In this document: piece by piece, positions 50,121-58,304 of the stretch
How the letters are laid out: every line of letters starts with the position of its first letter
Numbering within the stretch: the stretch's first letter is position 1
Assembly: GCA_963749895.1 (NCBI GenBank)
Contig: CAVVOG010000003.1
Coordinates: 620,001-684,000 of the forward strand
Source: AC-51 sp963749895
GTDB taxonomy: Bacteria > Actinomycetota > UBA4738 > HRBIN12
Reading direction: 5' to 3'
Length of the DNA stretch: 64,000 nucleotides
The notes under the pieces: generated by a model
Databases searched by the model: none
What the model was told of the DNA's origin: nothing
The model's input: the letters and a program-made list of their open reading frames with translations, nothing else
Program-made: the position numbers and the translations under genes

Positions 50121-52813
50121 GCGCCGACACGTCCGTCACCGAGCGACCGTGGACGGTCGACCCTACGGAGGTCGTGGCGGCGCTCGACAGCGATCTCGAG
50201 CGGGGCCTGGATCGGGAGGACGCCGCCGCGCGTCTCGCGCGCAACGGGCCGAACGAGCTGCTCGAGGCGCCGCGCAAGCCCACCTGGCGCCTGATGGCGG
50301 AGCAGTTCACGAACGCGATGATCGTCGTGCTGCTGGTGGCCTCGGTGATCACCGCGCTCATCGGAGACCTGAAGGACACCGTCGTGATCCTCGCGATCGT
50401 CGTGATCAACGGCGTGATCGGCTTCGTGCAGGAGTTCCAGGCCGAGCGAGCTATGTCGGCGCTGAAGCAGATGACGAGCCCCGTCGCGCACGTCGTGCGC
50501 GACGGGGAGCTCACGTCGGTACCGGCGCCCGATCTCGTTCCCGGGGACATCGTGCGCCTGGAGGCCGGTGACGTGGTCACGGCCGACGTGCGCCTGGTGG
50601 AGGCTCAGGCGCTGAGGATCAACGAGTCGGCCCTGACCGGGGAGTCGGAACCCGCGGCGAAGGGGACGCGAGCCCTCCCGGAGGTGACCGCCGCGTTGCT
50701 GGCCGATCAGCGCAACATGGCGTTCAGCGGGACGGCGGTGACCTATGGTCGTGGGCGCGGCGTCGTCGTGACCACCGGCATGGCGACGGCGCTCGGCCGG
50801 GTGGCAGAGCTGCTCCAAGAGGGCGCGGGGACGATGACCCCTCTGCAGAGGCGGTTGAGCCGGCTCGGCAAGGCGCTGGCGCTGGCGGCGCTCGTGATCT
50901 GCGCGGCGGTGTTCGCGCTCGGGATCGCGCGCGGCGAGAGCCCGGAGACCATGTTCCTCACCGCCGTCAGCCTGGCGGTGGCCGCGATCCCCGAGGGTCT
51001 GCCCGCGGTCGTCACGGTGGCGCTCGCCCTGGGAGCACGCCGGATGGCGCAGCGCCGCTCCTTGATCCGCAAGCTCCCCGCCGTCGAGACGCTCGGTTCC
51101 GTGACGGTCGTCTGTACGGACAAGACCGGCACCCTCACGGAGAACAGGATGCTCGTCGAGCACGTCTGGACGCCGTCCGCCATGTACACCGTGCGTGGCG
51201 ACGGCTACGAGCCCGAAGGAGCGCTCGAGCCCGACCCGGGCGAGGACCCCGACGTGCAGGCCTTGGCATGGGTGGCGTGCGCGTGCAACGACGCGGTGCT
51301 TCACGCTCCCTCGACGGCCGGAGGCGCGTGGACGATCACGGGGGATCCGACCGAGGCGTCCCTGCTCGCCCTGGCCGCGAAGGTGGGTGTCTGGCCGGAG
51401 GAGCTCTCGAACGTCTGGCCGCGGATCGACGAAGTCACCTTCGACGCGGAACGACGACGGATGACGACGATCCACCGAGAGGAGAACACCGGCGGGATCC
51501 GGATCGCGGTCAAGGGAGCATTGGAGGCGCTCGGGCCGTTGCTCGCAGAGGATCAGAGCGACCGACTGCGCACCGCCTCCGCGGTGGAAGCCGATCTCGC
51601 GGGACGCGGCTACCGGGTCCTGGCGCTCGCCGAACGGAGGATGGCGTCGTCACCGCCGTCGGCAGAGGATGCGGAGACGGGGCTCAGCCTGGTGGGTCTC
51701 GCGGCCATGGCCGATCCGCCCCGCCCTGCGTCGGCCCCCGCGATCGATGCATGTCGGCGGGCCGGGGTGACGCCGGTGATGATCACGGGTGACCACCCGA
51801 CGACCGCCCGGGCGATCGCGGGTCGGCTGGGCATGGTGGATGACGACGCGCGGTTGTTGACCGGGGTCGATCTCGAGTCGTTGGACGACGAGGGGTTCCA
51901 GGCGCTCGTGGCGGACGTAGGCGTCTACGCGCGCACGAACCCGGAGCAGAAGCTGCGGATCGTGCGTGCATGGCAGACGCGCGGAGCCGTCGTCGCGATG
52001 ACCGGCGACGGCGTCAACGATGCGCCCGCCCTTCGGCAGGCCGACATCGGGGTCGCGATGGGCGTGATGGGGACCGAGGTGAGCAAGGAAGCGGCCGACA
52101 TGGTCCTGGCCGACGACAACTTCGCCACGATCGTGGCGGCGATCGAGGAGGGGCGGAGGATCTACGACAACATCCGCCGGTTCGTTCGCTACCTGCTGAC
52201 GACGAACTCAGCGGAGATCTGGGTCATGGTGCTCGCGCCGCTGCTGGGGCTGCCCCTCCCGCTGGTCGCGGTGCAGATCCTGTGGATCAACCTCGTGACC
52301 GACGGTCTTCCCGCGCTCGCGCTGGGGGTCGAGCCCGCCGAGGGGAACACGATGGACCGGCCGCCCCGGCGTCCCACCGAATCGATCTTCGCGCACGGTC
52401 TGTGGCAGCACGCGATCTGGGTGGGTCTGTGGATGGGCGCCGTGACGCTCACGATCCAGGTCGTCGCCCGGGAGCAGGGGTGGCCGTGGCAGACGATGGT
52501 CTTCACGACGCTCGCCCTCCTGCAGCTGGGGCACGCGCTCGCGATCAGGTCGGAGCGAGCGAGCCTGTTCACGCTCGGCCTCCGATCCAACCTGCCGCTC
52601 ACCCTCGCCGTCGCCGGCACGGTCGCGGTTCAGCTGGCTCTCGTGTACACGCCCGCGCTCCAACCCGTGTTCGCGACCGAGCCGCTCTCGGCGGGACAGC
52701 TGGCCTTGGTGTTCGCAGCCTCGACGCTCGGATTCGACGCGGTGGAGATCGAGAAGCTGATCAGGAGGCGGCGCGATCGCATGGCGCAGCGGACCGACGG
52801 GAAGGCCGGGTGA
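50117..52813 (+). CDS. Cation-transporting P-type ATPase (P2A, calcium-pump like)
   Basis: An 898-residue membrane pump. The phosphorylated Asp is residue 335 in CTDKTGTLT. It has the A-domain TGES motif (NESALTGESEPAAKG), an M4 PEGLPAVVTVALALGARR, TGDGVNDAPALRQADIGVAMG and about ten membrane helices. The N-terminal cation domain (VVAALDSDLERGLDREDAAARLARNGPNEL) and PEGLP are typical of calcium/manganese pumps. GTG at 50117 overlaps the upstream stop, with GGAGGG about 9 bases before. Confidence 0.9.
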   Translation: MSADTSVTERPWTVDPTEVVAALDSDLERGLDREDAAARLARNGPNELLEAPRKPTWRLMAEQFTNAMIVVLLVASVITALIGDLKDTVVILAIVVINGVIGFVQEFQAERAMSALKQMTSPVAHVVRDGELTSVPAPDLVPGDIVRLEAGDVVTADVRLVEAQALRINESALTGESEPAAKGTRALPEVTAALLADQRNMAFSGTAVTYGRGRGVVVTTGMATALGRVAELLQEGAGTMTPLQRRLSRLGKALALAALVICAAVFALGIARGESPETMFLTAVSLAVAAIPEGLPAVVTVALALGARRMAQRRSLIRKLPAVETLGSVTVVCTDKTGTLTENRMLVEHVWTPSAMYTVRGDGYEPEGALEPDPGEDPDVQALAWVACACNDAVLHAPSTAGGAWTITGDPTEASLLALAAKVGVWPEELSNVWPRIDEVTFDAERRRMTTIHREENTGGIRIAVKGALEALGPLLAEDQSDRLRTASAVEADLAGRGYRVLALAERRMASSPPSAEDAETGLSLVGLAAMADPPRPASAPAIDACRRAGVTPVMITGDHPTTARAIAGRLGMVDDDARLLTGVDLESLDDEGFQALVADVGVYARTNPEQKLRIVRAWQTRGAVVAMTGDGVNDAPALRQADIGVAMGVMGTEVSKEAADMVLADDNFATIVAAIEEGRRIYDNIRRFVRYLLTTNSAEIWVMVLAPLLGLPLPLVAVQILWINLVTDGLPALALGVEPAEGNTMDRPPRRPTESIFAHGLWQHAIWVGLWMGAVTLTIQVVAREQGWPWQTMVFTTLALLQLGHALAIRSERASLFTLGLRSNLPLTLAVAGTVAVQLALVYTPALQPVFATEPLSAGQLALVFAASTLGFDAVEIEKLIRRRRDRMAQRTDGKAG

Positions 52814-53226
52814 GCGGTCGCCGGCGGTCTGCCCCCGTACGGGCCGCTCTGGTCGCGGTCGGTGTCGTCTCCGTCGGGCTCGGCACCATCGGGATCGTCG
52901 TGCCGGTCCTGCCCACGACACCGTTCCTGCTGCTGGCGGCCGCCTGCTTCGTGCGGGCCTCGCCCCGGATGCACGACTGGCTGCTGACCCATCCGCGGCT
53001 CGGACCGTACGTCTCGTTCGTCGACGGGGGAGGGATGCCGGCTCGAGCCAAGCGCAACGCGCTGGTGGTGCTGTGGGTCGCGATCGGAGGATCGTCGGCG
53101 GTCGCCGTGGCGAGCGGTGCCCCGGTCGGTGTCAAAGCTGCGGTCGTCGGGACCCTGCTCGTGGTCGCCGTGCTCGTGACACGCTACGTGCGCCGGCTGC
53201 CGATCCGGCCGAACGGCCTGGGATGA
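52810..53226 (+). CDS. DUF454 (YbaN-like) membrane protein
   Basis: A 138-residue inner-membrane protein of the YbaN/DUF454 family. It has VSVGLGTIGIVVPVLPTTPFLLLAAACFVRASPRMHDWLLTHP near the N-terminus, then two further hydrophobic helices. Function unknown. The GTG overlaps the ATPase stop by four bases. Confidence 0.88.
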   Translation: MSGRRRSAPVRAALVAVGVVSVGLGTIGIVVPVLPTTPFLLLAAACFVRASPRMHDWLLTHPRLGPYVSFVDGGGMPARAKRNALVVLWVAIGGSSAVAVASGAPVGVKAAVVGTLLVVAVLVTRYVRRLPIRPNGLG

Positions 53227-53243
53227 CGGTCCGGTCGGCGTGA

Positions 53244-53249
53244 TACGGT
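53244..53249 (+). promoter_or_regulatory. Possible -10 box upstream of the cDPG-synthetase-like gene
   Basis: TACGGT lies 80 bases before the ATG at 53330. The leader carries a GC-rich inverted region (GGGGCCCGC ... GGGCCCGGGCC) and GGAAAGGA ahead of the start. Confidence 0.3.
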
Positions 53250-53329
53250 CCGGCCCGAAGAGCGGGGCCCGCGGCAGGGCCCGGGCCTTCCCGCGCATCA
53301 GACCCCTCCGAGCGGAAAGGATCCGAGCC

Positions 53330-54640
53330 ATGGCGCGTCGCGTCCTCATCATGGGAGCCGCCGGTCGCGACTTCCACAACTTCAACGTCGTGTACCGGGG
53401 CGATCCGGCGACCGAGGTGGTCGCCTTCACCGCGACGCAGATCCCGTTCATCAACGACCGCCGGTATCCCGCCTCGCTCGCCGGTCCGAACTACCCGGAT
53501 GGGATCCAGATCTACGACGAGTCCGAGCTCGTCCGCCTGATCCACGAACGAGACGTCGACGACGTCGTGTTCAGCTACTCGGACGTCTCGCACGAGTTCG
53601 TGATGCACCAGGCCTCCACCGTGATGGCCGCCGGGGCGAACTTCGTCCTGCTGGGACCGGACGCCACGATGCTGCCGACGGAGGTGCCCACGGTGGCCGT
53701 GACGGCGGTGCGGACCGGCGTCGGGAAGTCGCAGACGACCCGGGCGGTCGCGGGGGTGCTGAAGGACGCGGGCAAGCGGGTCACCGCGGTCCGCCACCCG
53801 ATGCCCTACGGCGACCTGGCGGCGCAGGCCGTTCAGCGCTTCGCAGAGCTCGAGGACCTCGATCGGCATCGCTGCACGATCGAGGAGCGCGAGGAGTACG
53901 AGCCGCACATCACGAGCGGCACCACGATCTACGCCGGCGTCGACTACGGGGCGATCCTCGAGCAGGCCCAGGCGGAGTGCGACGTGCTGCTGTGGGACGG
54001 CGGGAACAACGACATCCCCTTCTACCGCTCGGACGTGTGGATCGCGCTGGTCGACCCGCTCCGTGCCGGCCACGAGCTGACCTACCACCCCGGCGAGACG
54101 AACCTCCGCGGTGCCGACGTCGTCTTGATCAACAAGATGGATTCGGCGACCCCGGAGCAGATCGCCCAGCTCGAGCGCACGATCGCCGAGGTCAACCCGC
54201 AGGCGACCCTCGTGAAGGCGAACTCGACCGTGACGGCCGACGACCCCGGCGCGATCGCGGGCGCGCGGGTCCTAGTGGTCGAGGACGGACCCACCCTCAC
54301 CCACGGGGAGATGAAGATCGGAGCCGGGGTCGTGGCTGCCCAGCGGATGGGTGCGGCCGAGATCGTGGACCCGCGGCCCTGGGCCGTCGGGACGATCGCC
54401 GACACGTTCGCGAAGTACGACGTGGGGGCGGTCCTGCCGGCGATGGGGTACTCGGACGGCCAGCTCGCGGAGATGGCCCAGATCATCGACGCGGCCGACG
54501 TCGACGTCGTGATCGTCGGGACCCCGATCGACCTGCGTCGCGTGATCGAGATCTCGAAGCCGGCCGTGCGCGTCCGCTACGACCTCGACGTGCTGCCGGA
54601 TTCCCCGCAGCTCACCGACATCCTCGCGCCGGTGTTGTAG
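53330..54640 (+). CDS. Cyclic 2,3-diphosphoglycerate synthetase-like P-loop protein
   Basis: A 436-residue protein of the bacterial family annotated as cyclic-2,3-diphosphoglycerate synthetase-like GTPase. It begins RVLIMGAAGRDFHNFNVVYRGDP. The P-loop is RTGVGKSQTTRAVAGVLKD near residue 130, and the later block is VVLINKMDSATPEQIAQLE (GTPase-like NKMD). In bacteria without the cDPG solute the true role is unclear. The next gene is a carbamate kinase 17 bases away, an association I recall from other genomes. Confidence 0.75.
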   Translation: MARRVLIMGAAGRDFHNFNVVYRGDPATEVVAFTATQIPFINDRRYPASLAGPNYPDGIQIYDESELVRLIHERDVDDVVFSYSDVSHEFVMHQASTVMAAGANFVLLGPDATMLPTEVPTVAVTAVRTGVGKSQTTRAVAGVLKDAGKRVTAVRHPMPYGDLAAQAVQRFAELEDLDRHRCTIEEREEYEPHITSGTTIYAGVDYGAILEQAQAECDVLLWDGGNNDIPFYRSDVWIALVDPLRAGHELTYHPGETNLRGADVVLINKMDSATPEQIAQLERTIAEVNPQATLVKANSTVTADDPGAIAGARVLVVEDGPTLTHGEMKIGAGVVAAQRMGAAEIVDPRPWAVGTIADTFAKYDVGAVLPAMGYSDGQLAEMAQIIDAADVDVVIVGTPIDLRRVIEISKPAVRVRYDLDVLPDSPQLTDILAPVL

Positions 54641-54657
54641 GCGGTCGGGGCCGGCGG

Positions 54658-55595
54658 GTGGATCGCGTCGTCATCGCCCTCGGTGGCAACGCTCTCCTTC
54701 GAAGGGGCGCCGAGGAGACCTACGAGGAGATGATGCGGGCTGCCCGCTCGGCTGCCGAGCGGATCGTCGACATCGCGGCCGACGGGTGGCAGGTCGTCGT
54801 CACGCACGGCAACGGCCCCCAGGTCGGGCGGATCTTGATCCAGCAGGAGGCGGCGGCCGCCCAGGTCGCGCCGATGCCGCTCGACGTGTGCGGCGCGCTC
54901 ACGCAGGGGCAGATCGGGTACCTGTTGCAGGTGACGATCGGCGACGTCTTCTTCGAACGGGGTCACGAGACGCCCGTGGCCACGATCCTCACCCTGACGC
55001 GGGTCCGCGAACGCGACCCCGCGTTCGGCAACCCGACGAAGTTCATCGGGCCGTACTTCACCGAGGCTCGGGCGCAGAAGCTCGAGGCCACCCGTGGATG
55101 GGTGATGAAGGCCGATCCCCATGGCGGCTGGCGGCGGGTCGTGGCGAGCCCGAAACCGATCTCGATCGTGGAGAGTCCGATCATCCGTGCCCTGATCGCC
55201 GACGGCGTGGTCGTGATCGCCGGCGGCGGGGAGGGGTCCCGGTCCTCGACAAGGGACCCCGGCTGATCGGACGCGAGGGGGTCGTCGACAAGGACCTGGC
55301 CGCCGCGATCTTGGCCCGCGACGTCGATGCCCCGGTCCTGTTGATCCTCACGGACGTCCCCAAGGTGCAACGCGGGTTCGGGTCGATGCTGCCCGAGGAC
55401 ATCGACGAGATGAGCGCATCCGAGGCGAACCGCCTGCTGAAGCGTGGGGAGTTCGGCGCCGGGTCGATGGGACCGAAGATCGACGCCGCCGTACGGTTCC
55501 TGAAGGCGGGCGGGGAGCGCGTCGTGGTCGCTGAGCTCGACGATGCGCCGGCCGCCCTGCGCGGGGAGGCCGGGACGCAGATCTCGCGGGACTAG
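54658..55595 (+). pseudogene. arcC: Carbamate kinase, frameshifted
   Basis: A carbamate kinase (carbamoyl phosphate + ADP to ATP) that would be 312 residues if repaired. It starts VVIALGGNALLRRGAEETYEEMM, has VVVTHGNGPQVGRILIQQEAA, and PTKFIGPYFTEARAQKLEAT, in one frame. The frame stops at 55266, but the next part (GVPVLDKGPRLIGREGVVDKDLAAAILA) is in another frame. A G missing from the run at 55228-55231 in the glycine-rich stretch explains it. GTG start at 54658. Intact length would be normal, so sequencing error is a real possibility. Confidence 0.82.
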
Positions 55596-55750
55596 GAGCG
55601 CTGCGGCGGGCGGCCGGGGTTGCGGAACTGCTGGGCGCCGACGTAGATCGCGAAGACGCCGACGAGTGCGGTCAGGAGCACGAGCAGCCCCAGGAACACC
55701 CACTCCAAGAACCCTTGTGCCTCAGGCAGGATCACGGCGAGAAACGGCAT
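55592..55750 (-). CDS. 52-residue membrane protein
   Basis: A short protein with one hydrophobic helix (WVFLGLLVLLTALVGVFAIYV) and a basic tail. GAGGAAGGA lies about 10 bases before the ATG at 55750. It ends in a 4-base CTAG overlap with the carbamate kinase. Function unknown. Confidence 0.55.
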   Translation of the reverse strand: MPFLAVILPEAQGFLEWVFLGLLVLLTALVGVFAIYVGAQQFRNPGRPPQRS

Positions 55751-55851
55751 CGGTGTTCGGTCCTTCCTCGAAGGTCTCGCCCATCCTATCGCCGTGCGGG
55801 GCCGACGCACGCAGGACTCAAGGCCCGAGGACGCCGGGCCGATGGATGGAC

Positions 55852-56043
55852 ATGGCGACACCCGAGCACACGCACGACGAGATGTGGCGTACGCCGATCC
55901 CTGCCCGCACCGACAGCGAAGAGGAGCCGGCCGAGGGCGCCGCTCGGTTCCGCATCCCCGAGGAGCACGCCGTCGAGGATGCGTGGTACCAGGTCCTGCG
56001 ACGCAAGCACGTCGAGGAGATCGAGGACGCCGAGGGCGCCTGA
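55852..56043 (+). CDS. Small hypothetical acidic protein
   Basis: A 63-residue polar protein (MATPEHTHDEMWRTPIPAR; VEDAWYQVLRRKHVEEIEDAEG). It has no recognisable domain. An alternative ATG lies two codons upstream. No good ribosome site is seen, so its reality rests on codon pattern and position between two genes. Confidence 0.45.
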   Translation: MATPEHTHDEMWRTPIPARTDSEEEPAEGAARFRIPEEHAVEDAWYQVLRRKHVEEIEDAEGA

Positions 56044-56063
56044 GCGTTCCTCCGGGTGCCGTG

Positions 56064-56069
56064 TAGTCT
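56064..56069 (+). promoter_or_regulatory. Predicted -10 box of a leaderless promoter (phosphofructokinase 1)
   Basis: TAGTCT lies 7 bases before the ATG at 56077, with no Shine-Dalgarno sequence. Confidence 0.5.
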
Positions 56070-56076
56070 CGCCCGG

Positions 56077-57099
56077 ATGAGGTGGGGCATCCTGACCGGG
56101 GGAGGCGACTGCCCGGGGCTGAACGCCGCGCTGCGCGCCGCCGTCCGTCACGGCGACGTCGAGGGCGGCGGCTCCTTCGTGGGGTTCCGCTACGGGTGGC
56201 GCGGTGTCATCGAGGGGCTCGCCGAGGAACTCACGATCGAGGATGTCCGCGGTATCTTGCCCCGAGGCGGAACGATCCTGGGGACGAGCGGTACCCAGCC
56301 CCATCGCGTCGAGGGCGGCGTGGCCCGCGTCCGCGAGGCGCTCTCGGTCCACCGGCTCGACGGGTTCATCGTGATCGGGGGAGAGGGCACGATCGGTGCG
56401 GCAGCCGAGATGCCCGATGTACCCGTGATCGGTGTCCCGAAGACGATCGACAACGACATCCGAGGAACCGACGCGAGCATAGGGTTCCAGACCGCCGCCC
56501 AGATCGCGACCGACCTGATCGATCGGCTCTACAGCACCGCGGAGAGCCACCGCCGCGTGATGGTCTGCGAGGTGATGGGTCGTCACGCGGGCTGGATCGG
56601 GTACACGGCAGGGGTCGCGACGGGGGCCGATGTCATCGTCCTGCCCGAGCATCCGTTCGACGTCGAGCTGATCAGCCGCCGCGTACGAGAGGTGATCGCG
56701 ATCCGCCGCCCGTTCTCGATCGTCGTCGTGTCCGAAGGCGCGACCCCGATCGCAGGTTCGATGACGGTTCCCGACTACCCGCTCGACGAGAACGGGTTCC
56801 CCCGCCTCGGCGGGATCGGATCCTTGCTGGCAGCAGAGATCGGCCGTCGGACCGGCTTCGAGACCCGGGTGACCGTGCTCGGGCACGTCCAACGAGGCGG
56901 GTCGCCGGCGGCCTTCGACCGTGTCCTCGCCACGCGGTTGGCGCGGGCGGCGATCGACGAGGCGGCGGCGGGTCGCTGGGGCACGCTGGTCGGCTCTCAC
57001 GGAGGCGGGATCTCGACGACCCCGATCGCGGAGATCTCGGCGGGATCGCGGACCGTGCCCGAGTCGCTGTGGGGGATCCCCGAGGTCCTGTGCACCTGA
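56077..57099 (+). CDS. pfkA: 6-phosphofructokinase, ATP-type signature
   Basis: A 340-residue phosphofructokinase. It begins RWGILTGGGDCPGLNAALRAAV. The phosphoryl-donor site reads IGGEGTIGAA, with Gly at the position that decides donor choice (Gly in ATP users, Asp in PPi users). The catalytic block is VPKTIDNDIRGTDASIGFQTA, and the sugar block is VMVCEVMGRHAGWIGYTAG. Such Gly-plus-Lys enzymes belong to the ATP-using actinobacterial group. It is followed 45 bases later by a second phosphofructokinase. Confidence 0.88.
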   Translation: MRWGILTGGGDCPGLNAALRAAVRHGDVEGGGSFVGFRYGWRGVIEGLAEELTIEDVRGILPRGGTILGTSGTQPHRVEGGVARVREALSVHRLDGFIVIGGEGTIGAAAEMPDVPVIGVPKTIDNDIRGTDASIGFQTAAQIATDLIDRLYSTAESHRRVMVCEVMGRHAGWIGYTAGVATGADVIVLPEHPFDVELISRRVREVIAIRRPFSIVVVSEGATPIAGSMTVPDYPLDENGFPRLGGIGSLLAAEIGRRTGFETRVTVLGHVQRGGSPAAFDRVLATRLARAAIDEAAAGRWGTLVGSHGGGISTTPIAEISAGSRTVPESLWGIPEVLCT

Positions 57100-57131
57100 G
57101 CCGGGCTCCCGGCGCACGGCGGCAGGCTCGG

Positions 57132-57137
57132 TAGGCT
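57132..57137 (+). promoter_or_regulatory. Predicted -10 box of a leaderless promoter (phosphofructokinase 2)
   Basis: TAGGCT lies 7 bases before the ATG at 57145. Only a weak GAGG is present, too close to the start codon. Confidence 0.45.
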
Positions 57138-57144
57138 GAGGCGC

Positions 57145-58293
57145 ATGAAGATCGGCATCCTCACCGGCGGCGGCGACGTCCCAGGACTGAACGCGAGCAT
57201 CAAGGCGGCCGTGAACCGGGCCGTCAGCGAGGGGCACGAGATGGTCGGGATCCGGCGCGGTTGGGCCGGACTCCTCGAGATCCAACCCGACGACCCGACA
57301 TCCATCGCGGAGCACATCGTGGGGCTGGACCCCTCGGTCGTCCGCACGATCGATCGGTCGGGCGGGACCTTCCTGCACACGAGTCGAACGAACCCCGCGA
57401 AGGTGAAGCGTGGCGACGAGCCGGGGTTCCTCGCGGATGGACGGACCGACGACGGGCCGCGGGACCACACCGACCATGTGATCCGGGTGATCGAGCGGCT
57501 CGGGATCGATGCCCTGCTGCCGATCGGTGGCGACGACACGCTGTCGTTCGGTCTACGGCTCCACCAGGAGGGCGTCCCCGTCGTGGCGATCCCGAAGACG
57601 ATGGACAACGACGTCCACGGGACCGACTACTGCATCGGGTTCTCGACCGCGGTGACGCGCACCGTGAACTTCGTGCACCAACTGCGGACCAGCGCGGGCT
57701 CGCACGAGCGTCTGGCGGTCGTCGAGGTGTTCGGCCGCTACAGCGGGGAGACCTCCCTGATCTCGGCCTACCTGTCGGGCGTGGACCGCGCGGTCATCAG
57801 CGAGGTGCCGTTCGACGTGGATCGCCTCGCCGAGCTGTTGATGCGCGACAAGCGGGCGAACCCGAGCAACTACGCGATGATGACGATCTCCGAGGGTGCC
57901 ACGGTCCAAGGCGGCGAGATGATCCAAGGCGGCCCCGAGGACGCCTACGGGCACAAGAAGCTGGGTGGGATCGGCCAGCTCACGTCGGAGCTGCTGAACG
58001 AGCGCACCGGCGAGGGCATGATCATGCAGCAGCTCGGGTACCTGATGCGGTCGGGCTCGCCGGACTCCCTCGATCTGATGGTCGCGATCAACTACGCGGT
58101 GATGGCGGCCGACCTCGTGATCGAGGGCGTGACCGGGCGGCTCGTCGCGCTGCGCAACGGCAACTACGTGAACGTTCCCCTGTCCGTGTTGGGGCAGGGG
58201 GTCAAGCGCGTGGACGTCCAGGCGCTCTACGACGCTGAGCACTACCTGCCGAAGATCCGCCACGTCGACGGCAAGCCGATGTTCCTGTACTGA
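57145..58293 (+). CDS. pfp: 6-phosphofructokinase, PPi-type signature
   Basis: A 382-residue phosphofructokinase that begins KIGILTGGGDVPGLNASIKAAV. The donor site reads IGGDDTLSFG, with Asp replacing the Gly of the neighbouring enzyme, and the catalytic block is IPKTMDNDVHGTDYCIGFSTAVTR. Asp plus Lys is the classic mark of pyrophosphate-dependent enzymes, which are reversible. It therefore probably runs glycolysis or gluconeogenesis with PPi. Biochemical proof is needed. Confidence 0.85.
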   Translation: MKIGILTGGGDVPGLNASIKAAVNRAVSEGHEMVGIRRGWAGLLEIQPDDPTSIAEHIVGLDPSVVRTIDRSGGTFLHTSRTNPAKVKRGDEPGFLADGRTDDGPRDHTDHVIRVIERLGIDALLPIGGDDTLSFGLRLHQEGVPVVAIPKTMDNDVHGTDYCIGFSTAVTRTVNFVHQLRTSAGSHERLAVVEVFGRYSGETSLISAYLSGVDRAVISEVPFDVDRLAELLMRDKRANPSNYAMMTISEGATVQGGEMIQGGPEDAYGHKKLGGIGQLTSELLNERTGEGMIMQQLGYLMRSGSPDSLDLMVAINYAVMAADLVIEGVTGRLVALRNGNYVNVPLSVLGQGVKRVDVQALYDAEHYLPKIRHVDGKPMFLY

Positions 58294-58304
58294 GGAGGCC
58301 CGGC

